DNA from: Dactylorhiza incarnata
Lineage: Eukaryota; Streptophyta; Magnoliopsida; Asparagales; Orchidaceae
Assembly: GCA_033032865.1 (NCBI GenBank)
Contig: JAWHQI010000273.1
Location: 3,162,001 to 3,226,000, forward strand
Length of the DNA: 64,000 nucleotides
Direction of reading: 5' to 3'
Positions 57,395 to 64,000 of this stretch are shown in pieces. A program made the position numbers and the translations under genes. Below the pieces are notes generated by a model. It was not told where the DNA came from, searched no databases, and saw nothing but the letters and a program-made list of their open reading frames with translations. Each line of letters starts with the position of its first letter. Positions within the stretch are counted from its first letter, which is position 1.

Positions 57395-57402
57395 TATTTA
57401 TA
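57395..57402 (-). promoter_or_regulatory. TATA box for antisense gene 2
   Basis: TATAAATA on the minus strand, 71 bases upstream of the ATG at 57324 and outside the LTR, suggesting the gene has its own promoter. Confidence 0.65.
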
Positions 57403-57516
57403 GTTTTGGGCATGGGACTCACCAAAGGATTCCCGCCACGTCAGCAGAATCGGCGAACACCAAGGGTTGGATGTTTCTTCACGAGCTTAGGACAACCTCG
57501 CGAAGAGCGGGGATTT

Positions 57517-58300
57517 TATACAACCCTGATGTTCGCCGGGAAGAGTCAGACGGCTCACACCCAAGAAAGCGAGCCAAGATGGGCGAACCCCGGTGAGGCG
57601 AGCCAAGGAAAGGCGGGAGACTCTACAAGCGAACGAGCCGGGACAGGCTAGCCCGCCTAGAGTATGTGCCAATAGCAATTCTGGGGCTCGCCAAGGTAAG
57701 ACAGTCGAGCCCGCCTAGAGTATGTGTAGATAGCAATTCTGGGGTTCGCCGAGGTAGTGTCGGCGAGCCCGCCCAAAGATGGCGCGGCTAACCCAGGAGT
57801 TCGCGAGCTCCGCTCGCAGGTAAGGTTCAAGGGTGAGCCGGTTCGCCCAGCAAGGGCTTGTAGAGAAATTCCCGGTGGTCTGCGGCTAGCTCCTCTAAAC
57901 AGCGGGGTTTAGCTGTTAACAGACCAATCCGGTGTGCGGATAGTAATAATGGACAACGGGATTTAGCTATTGCAGACCACAAAACTAAAATCTATAAATA
58001 GACCTTAAAGGGCACCTTGGAGAGGACAGGTTCGAAATATTTGAGCCTTCTTCTCTCGTTAGGTCGCTTTGGTTTGGGCTCTCTAGCTCTCCAAGATGCC
58101 CGAGTCTTAGCTTTGGCTTGGGAGGGGAAGCGCTTAACGATCTTCCGGGTTAGTGGAGGGACCTCCTCGCTAAGACTAGGGTCTTTGTTCTTTGTCCGAG
58201 TTATCTGCCCACCTTTTCCGAGGGATCGGTAAGGGCTAGCTGCCCCTCAAATCATTGAGGGCCCCGAGCTCCACAAGAGACCGAGAAATTGGTTTCAACA
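57517..58300 (+). repeat. 3' LTR of T (784 bp)
   Basis: Same length as the 5' LTR, first bases mutated to TATACAACCC. Preceded by the purine-rich gcgaagagcgggga (57500-57513), a plausible polypurine tract. Followed by the duplication cctag. Confidence 0.96.
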
Positions 58301-59539
58301 CCTAGCATATGCTGCCCACATGAAGATCAAAGTATACCAAATGGATGTCAAGAGTGCATTTCTCAATGGACAACTTCAAGAAGAGGTGTATGTGGAGCAG
58401 GCACCAAGTTTTGTCAATTCAACTTTTCCCTCTTGTGTATATAGACTTCACAAAGCACTATATGGTCTCAAGAAAGCTCCAAGAGCTTGGTTTGTGACCT
58501 TATCCACATTTCTCCTGGAACACAACTTTGAAAGAGGAAAGGTGGATAAAACCCTTTTCACAAGAGCAGATAAAAACCAGCTACTACTTGTACAAATATA
58601 TGTAGATGACATCATATTTGGATCTACTGATCAGTCTCTCTGCAAAAGGTTTGCCTACCTAATGCAGTTTAGATTTGAAATGAGTAGCATGGGGGAATTA
58701 TCCTATTTTCTTGGTCTTCAAGTGAGACAAAATGCAGATGGCATTTTCATATTCCAATCCAAATATACCAGAGAACTCATCAAAAGTTTTGGGATGGAAA
58801 ATGCCTCTGTCCTGAAAACCCCCATGGCTATGTTTTGGATAGAGATAAAAAAGGTAAGTCCTTTGATCAAAAGGCTTACAGAGCAGCCATTGGCTTTCTT
58901 CTCTACCTAAGAGATAGCGGACCTGATATTATGTTTGCTACATGTATCTGTGAAAGATTTCTGGTTGACCCAAAAGAATCCCACATGAGTTCTGTCAAAA
59001 GAATTCTTAAATAGCTAATGGGTACTCCCAAGCTTGGTTTATGGTATCCAGCAGAATCTGGATTTGAATTGGTTGGTTATTCAGATGCAGACTATGCTGG
59101 ATGCATACTAGATAGAAAAAACACTTCAGGAACATGTTAGTTTCTGGGTGCTAAACTGATTTCATGGTTCAGCAAGAAGCAAAACACAGTCTCCACTTCT
59201 ACAACTGAAGCTGAGTATATAGATGCAGGAAGTTGTTGTTCACAAATTTTGTGGATGCAAAACAAGTTGTTGGATTACAACTTTTCCCTTGACAATTCCA
59301 CAATTTATTGTGACAGCTCTAGTGTTATTTCCATTGCTTCCAATCCTGTTCTTCATAGAAGAACTAAGCACATAGAGATAAGACACCACTTTCTCAGAGA
59401 CAATGTAGAGAAGGGTAAGATCAACCTTCAATACATATCTACTGACATTCAAAGGGCCGACATCTTCACTAAGCCTCTTGATGAAAGTAAGCATAAGTTC
59501 TTCATCAATGCACTAGGTATGCTTGATGGAGCATTATAG
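58301..59539 (+). pseudogene. reverse transcriptase and RNase H, distal part (D)
   Basis: Continues the gene split by [27 protein letters not shown], intact YVDDIIFGS near 58603, [15 protein letters not shown] frameshift near 58840 and stops near 59012 and 59140 follow. RNase H: YSDADYAGC, STTEAEYIDAGSC, YCDSSSVISIA, and the end ADIFTKPLDESKH. Stop at 59537-59539. Confidence 0.93.
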
Positions 59540-60239
59540 TTCACACCTATTATGTATAAAGACCTATTTTCCATATAAAATTATTGCTGGGAAAAACATC
59601 AAGGATTTTAAAGAAAATCATAACTGATTAATCAGAGCTGTGTCGAATTCAAAAGAAAGAAAGGTGAAAAGTCCTTTGTGCCTCCTCTATGGAGTTTCCC
59701 TTCTCAAGAGAACAAAGGACACTCGATGGATCAAACCCTGATGGATTCAACCTCTAGGAAAGCACAAGCAACTGCTGCTGGATCAAACCCTGATGAAGAA
59801 TCTAATTCAGGTGATTTAAATCTAGAAATCATAAATTTGATGAAAGCAAAAGTTTTTGGTCTTGGCTTCACTCTCAAGGATGTTCATCCTAATACTGAAA
59901 TGGATTTGGAGAAATTGTTCAAAGGTCATGAAAGAATTCAGAAAAATCCAGAGAATGCCACTCCTGCAAATTTCAAATAAGTGGAAAGGAAATTCAGGAT
60001 GTAATATGAGGACCTATCTACTTTTATTAAAGGAAGGAAGTAGACTTTTTCCTGGGTAAGACTCTGATAAACTCTTATTGATATTTAATCAGATATTTCT
60101 TGTTTGCCAGCCTATTCAGCTGTTTGTTCCGGTATTTCTTATGTCTATGCAGTCTTGAATGTAATTTTGTTTATATAAAAGAATGTTTAAAATCACTTTA
60201 ATTAATCTGTAAAATTTGTTAAGATAAATATGGGGAGAT
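59540..60239 (+). other. 3' region of D with a small open frame and purine tract
   Basis: A 100-codon frame at 59678-59980 (a Lys/Glu/Asn-rich peptide, with LEIINLMKAKVFGLGF in the middle) sits where C has its long extra frame; it may be a remnant of a similar post-pol gene. I do not recognise it. The purine tract tatggggagat ends at 60239. Confidence 0.5.
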
Positions 60240-61200
60240 TGTTGGGAAAAACTTCTTTGATTTAACTTAACAAATTACCTACAAAGTGATTTTATCTCTT
60301 AGGTTGTATTACCCATTGTATAATGAGGGTAATCTGGTCATTAGATGTCATAGGTTGTTACACTCCACCAAGAGTGTCATGACCGTATCAAGAGAAGCAC
60401 TATTTGGGCAAAGTTAATATTTACGTCGAATAGAAATCGACGCAACATCGAGTTAATGTCGATGCTACTCTGACTAGAAGTCCAAGTGGTCCAACCCTTC
60501 TGTTGAAGTAATTCAAGTCGGCGTAATGTTGAATAGATATCGATGTAGAGGCCATGGACCTGTCGAAGTACCTCGAGAAGTCGACGCAACTTCTACTTCA
60601 ACTCAACGTAGAAGAAAGTATCTGTCGAAGCCATATAAAGTCGACGCAACGTGGACTTCATCTCGGCACAGATAATGAAGTTCAGAGCATTGCTTTCAAC
60701 TCGACGGTTACATCGATAAGATATCAATGCAACGCCGACAAGCAGACTTTAATCAGAGCAAGAATGAATTCGAAGCTGCTCTTACAAGGAATCAAAGGTG
60801 CGTCGATAAGAGAGGAAGAGAACTCGACGCTACGTCGAATACAGTTAAAAAAGGAAACCTTTTCAGGTGTCATTTTAGACCCTCTCACATGGCCCACAAT
60901 ACTGAAGACCGTTCTCCAACGGCTCCTTAATTGCCTCAAATAGAAAGAAGAATTAAAGGAGGACAGAAAAAGCTTTCTTGGAAACAAGCTTACAGTTGGT
61001 GGACGGGTCATGAATTAAAGAAGAAAAGAAAGAGAATTGGTCCAAGGCAAAATACCATTTCAGGACCAACCAGAAAAGGAAATTAATTCAAATTAAAGAG
61101 GGACAATATAAGGGAGTAGCAGAAAGAGAAACACAGAGCACTTATCACAATCGGCTAAGGGTTTTTAATTAGCAATTCCTCTTCTCCTTCTACCTCCAGG
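60240..61200 (+). repeat. 3' LTR of D, proximal part
   Basis: Starts TGTTGGGAAAAAC and aligns with 40666-41623. Contains the word array (60422-60845). Interrupted at 61200 by a solo LTR. Confidence 0.94.
60422..60845. repeat. word array in D 3' LTR
   Basis: Same GTCGACGCAACTTCGAC-type words as 40850-41270, with many more intact CG sites (gtcgacgcaacttctac, tcgacgctacgtcg). Confidence 0.82.
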
Positions 61201-62602
61201 TGTTGGATCTTATGGCGCCCTTAGAGGGGGGGGGGGGGTGAATAAGGGAATAAAAATCTTTCTATAATTTTATGGAAAATACTAAATTGTTTTATAATAT
61301 GAGAAAGGCAAAATGACAATTTAGCTAATTTGTGAGAATATCATAATTTTCAAGTTTAGAAATAAGTACTAAATTGTTTTATGATTAAGAGATTGAAATA
61401 AACAATTTAGATAAAGTAATTTGGATTTAAGACTTTGTAACCAATATTTTAGAGATAACGCCAAAGGAGAGAAATCAAGTAAACACAAATAGAGACATGA
61501 TTGTATTTATATAAAAGAAAAGTGTTTACATAAATTTGATTTCAATATCGCTAGAAATTGAAGGCGTACAAATGAAAATATCTTTTCCTTTTCTATACCG
61601 ACTCGTATCCCCACGAACCGGTTGGCTATAGCCTATATCTCCCAGATATAGACATTAGCCTCCCCCTAAATCAAATCTTGATCTAGACGCAGCACACACG
61701 GCGACGATTTTCTCCCAAGCCACACAAGGACTTGACACCGCACACAAGACGATGATTTACCCTAGACCACACAAGGATCTAACACCACACAACGTGATGA
61801 TTTCCCCTAAGCCTCACACGGACTTAGACGTCGCATGCAAGACGACGATTTCTACAACGGTTACAAAATGTATGGAATGGAAATAATGAAAACAATAATA
61901 AAAACTCCCTATATGAGATTTCAGAAGATGAGGATGAAGGATCGCTGTAGCCTAAGCGAGGTCGAAGCGATCGTCCTTCGGATGTAGCGTGACGTTGTCC
62001 TCCTCCAGAATTCTCCTTAAGCTTTTAGTGGGATATCCATCTTCAGCAGCATAACTGGTATAGAATTGTGGCACAAGCTCTCTCTCTGGATGGATTAGCC
62101 AAAACGAGAAGCAATGCTCCATTCTATAGAACTCCTTGCTAGCGCCTGCGGTAGTGGCTAGCGCCTGCGGTAGCGTTCGTGACCAGCGGTTGCACAACCG
62201 TCGGCGGCGTGGCGGTCTGCACGAAATCGGGATACCGCCGGGCGGTATCGATAGCGCTGGCGGTAGCGCTGTCGCCAGGCGACATCGAGTGTCGGAATGC
62301 CGACAGCCCCTCGTCTGAAACTTCTCCAGACTGTAGATTGAGTCGTTCTCATCCCGAAATGGGTGGCACGTTCTATAACTCTTCCTGGATTGAAAGTTAT
62401 GGTCATTTTAAGATCAGCACACAAAACTCATGCTTTTGCTTTTTCTAATGTGTACACACTCTCGGATCATGCCCATGAACGAGGACTTGTCTCCTCATTG
62501 AACCTGTACAACCTGGACACTATAAACTCACAAAAGACTAGATCAAATACAATATGGGATTTGTTATTCTCAAACAAAGGGATGTGACACACATGTCTAA
62601 CA
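61201..62602 (-). repeat. solo LTR related to B family (1402 bp)
   Basis: On the minus strand it runs TGTTAGACATGTG to GATCCAACA, with the C-run/TCTA block near its end (plus 61222-61236) as in B. Flanked by a perfect duplication ccagg (61196-61200 and 62603-62607). The D 5' LTR at 41619-41623 shows the unoccupied site (tcagg). Word array gctagcgcctgcggtagcg at 62130-62290. Confidence 0.95.
62130..62290. repeat. word array in solo LTR (GCGCCTGCGGTAGCG type)
   Basis: Six or more copies of gcctgcggtagcg, cgggcggtatcg and gctggcggtagcgc. Same word class as element B. Confidence 0.8.
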
Positions 62603-62607
62603 CCAGG

Positions 62608-63329
62608 AACCCTAATAGAAAAAAAACAGAAAAGAAAGAACTTCCTTCTCTCTCAGTCAAGGATCTTCTTCTCCTCAACACAAACCTTTGAAGAAAGATC
62701 TACAGAAGAATATACTCTGCTCAGAGAAACAACTGTTGCTTCCTCATCAATATTATATAGCAGCAACACTATTATAAGAGCAGAGAAAAGAAGGATCAAG
62801 AGTTTATAAAAAACCTAGCAATCATCACTATCATAAGCTAGGGTTAATCTGATATAGATCCTTAAGAGCACTCAAAGAACAACACCTCAAGGATTGTTGT
62901 TACATAATTCTAAAAAATAGATTTCTGAATCTTCCTTCTCCTTCTTACTCTTCTTTCCACACCCCATGTATAGAGTTTTGAGAATCCCTCTTCCAAAGGA
63001 TTCAGTGGTTCAAGATCTCCTTATCAAAAGATCTGGTTGGTTCAAGATCTCCTTATCAAAAGATTTGGTTGTTCATGATCTCCTTATCAAAAGACCAGTG
63101 GTTTTGAGAGTCTCCTTGTCAAAAGACTCAGGCACGGGTTGTGCAATCCTACTAGGTTGCAGAAGAGAGGACTACCCATATTTTGGGGAACCTCTATAAA
63201 ATCTTTGTGCCTTCTGGTTGCCTATTTTCTGTGCTGTCCCATATAGCTTACTATTTCATTAACTGTTTTCTCTTGCTTTATTTAAAACAACTTTTGTTTT
63301 ATTCTGTGTGGGATTTGTTGAAGCATAAA
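62608..63329 (+). repeat. 3' LTR of D, distal part, truncated
   Basis: Resumes at aaccctaatag and follows 41624-42335 of the 5' LTR until gaagcataaa. The last ~110 bases are missing because N begins at 63330. Confidence 0.93.
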
Positions 63330-64000
63330 TGTTTACCCAGAAGACCGCTTTCAATAGAATTACGCGCAGACCGGGCGGTTTGCAGTTATAAGTCGCCCTG
63401 TTCAGGTTTTATAAGGTCCATCAACACCAACTAGCACGGGCCGAGCGGCCTGGCAAGATTCAGATCGCCTCCAAGTACTGAAGATTATCCAGGCCCAAGA
63501 CCAAAAAGGCAAGCCATGGTCTCAAGTCGGAGACCGCCCGAGTTGTACCACAAAGACAAGCCAAGGTTCAAATCCAAAGGACAACCCACGGTCTCAAGAC
63601 GGAGACCGCTCGGATTACATCATCACCTTGGTCGCGTTGTCTTCAACCCCTGGTCAGACAGGTCAGAAGGGCAAGCCGCCAAGCCGCGCGGCTTCTTTCT
63701 CTTCTTCTTTGTGCATCCCGACACCGCCTGCCCGTTTCTCCTGTACCCCGGCAGGCGGTTATTTTAGCCCAGCCCGCTCGGGTAGGCCCCCGAGCCTATA
63801 AATAGGGGGTGGCACTGTTCACAAGATACGCACACTCGAATCCAGGAGCTCGCTTGTTTGAGCTGCGGTCTCGAGTTTCCCGTCTTGCGGACTATTTGAC
63901 CGGCCGGCTTCTTCTTTCCTGCACTTGTAAGTGCTTCTTTTTAATCAAAGGAAAGCCCGTCACATGAGTGGCATTCGCCGTGACGGGCGAAGTCTGGCCT
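63330..64000 (+). mobile_element. N: LTR start of another element, probably gypsy of the R family
   Basis: Begins TGTTTACCC exactly where the D LTR breaks off. GC-rich, with words GACCGCCCG, GGCCGAGCGGCC and AAGCCGCGCGGCTT, and TATAAATA at 63797-63804. No coding. It continues past the window, so TSD and internal parts cannot be seen. A GACCGCCC word class and TATA context are shared with R (23760-23992). Confidence 0.65.
63797..63804 (+). promoter_or_regulatory. TATA box in N LTR
   Basis: TATAAATA after aggcccccgagcc. Confidence 0.6.

Larger units (their letters stand above)
46665..58300 (+). mobile_element. T: Tat-type Ty3/gypsy with two RNase H domains, tandem array and antisense genes
   Basis: Two 784-bp LTRs, a 5-base target duplication cctag (46660-46664 and 58301-58305), tRNA-Phe primer site, gag, partial protease, RT, RNase H, second (archaeal-type) RNase H, integrase, a 97-bp tandem array, then two genes on the minus strand. 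My hand alignment of the LTRs gives about fifty differences (near 94 percent identity). GC content is visibly higher than in the copia elements around it. It lacks the gag knuckle and protease active site, so it probably moved, if at all, with help. Tat elements with extra antisense reading frames (Retand-like) are an established group. Confidence 0.95.
40666..63329 (+). mobile_element. D: Sirevirus-type copia, with T, a solo LTR and N nested in it
   Basis: 5' LTR 40666-42457, primer site, gag, protease, integrase and RT to 46659, then T (46665-58300), then RT and RNase H from 58301 to 59539, a 3' region, and a 3' LTR from 60240. The 3' LTR is interrupted by a solo LTR and truncated by N at 63330. 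Inserted in C after gagaa (40661-40665). The LTR pair differs clearly by eye (roughly one base in nine in the first 200), so D is old. Confidence 0.93.

Noticed and set aside
1..64000. Host protein-coding genes
   Set aside because: Every substantial open frame is explained by retroelement gag, pol or accessory genes, or is a shadow of them.

Overview
The window is plant nuclear DNA made almost entirely of nested LTR retrotransposons. I see no host gene, tRNA gene, rRNA gene or CRISPR array. The evidence for a plant is the mix of lineages: a chromodomain Ty3/gypsy (Tekay/Del type), Athila, Tat elements (one with a second RNase H and antisense genes), and several Ty1/copia elements of Sirevirus type, with primer sites matching plant tRNA-iMet, tRNA-Asp and tRNA-Phe. 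A flowering plant with a large, repeat-rich genome is likely, and the nesting suggests heterochromatin. The species cannot be named.

Layout. G1 (1-3880): 3' end of a chromovirus, with a complete 2.03 kb LTR. It sits in the 3' LTR of copia element E1 (minus strand, 3881-11216), which itself sits in the reverse transcriptase of related copia E2 (plus strand, 11217-13858). B (13859-23156), a full-length Sirevirus with ~1.08 kb LTRs, interrupts the LTR of E2, which resumes at 23157. A 12-bp minisatellite (23275-23730) follows. R (23731-27580) is a decayed Tat gag region split by a solo LTR (25488-27110, duplication ccctc). A (about 27640-30835) is an Athila 5' part. C (30836-40665) is a decayed Sirevirus with an extra reading frame after pol. 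D (40666-63329) is another Sirevirus with T (46665-58300, duplication cctag) in its reverse transcriptase, a solo LTR (61201-62602, duplication ccagg) in its 3' LTR, and a further LTR (N, 63330 to window end) cutting that LTR.

T is the most informative element. It has 784-bp LTRs, a tRNA-Phe primer site, gag-pol with two RNase H domains, a 97-bp tandem array, and two antisense genes. The exons of these genes join in frame across GT-AG introns, and each gene has its own minus-strand TATAAATA box. T has lost its gag zinc knuckle and protease active site, so it looks non-autonomous.

The main cross-element pattern is that nearly every family carries its own short, partly self-complementary, mostly CpG-rich word repeated in the LTR. 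In B, D, T and the R/N family the same word recurs inside the gag coding region, and in B and C also between pol and the 3' LTR. Sister elements E1 and E2 keep homologous LTR flanks but carry different words. This is my candidate for an undescribed recognition, silencing or counter-silencing system.
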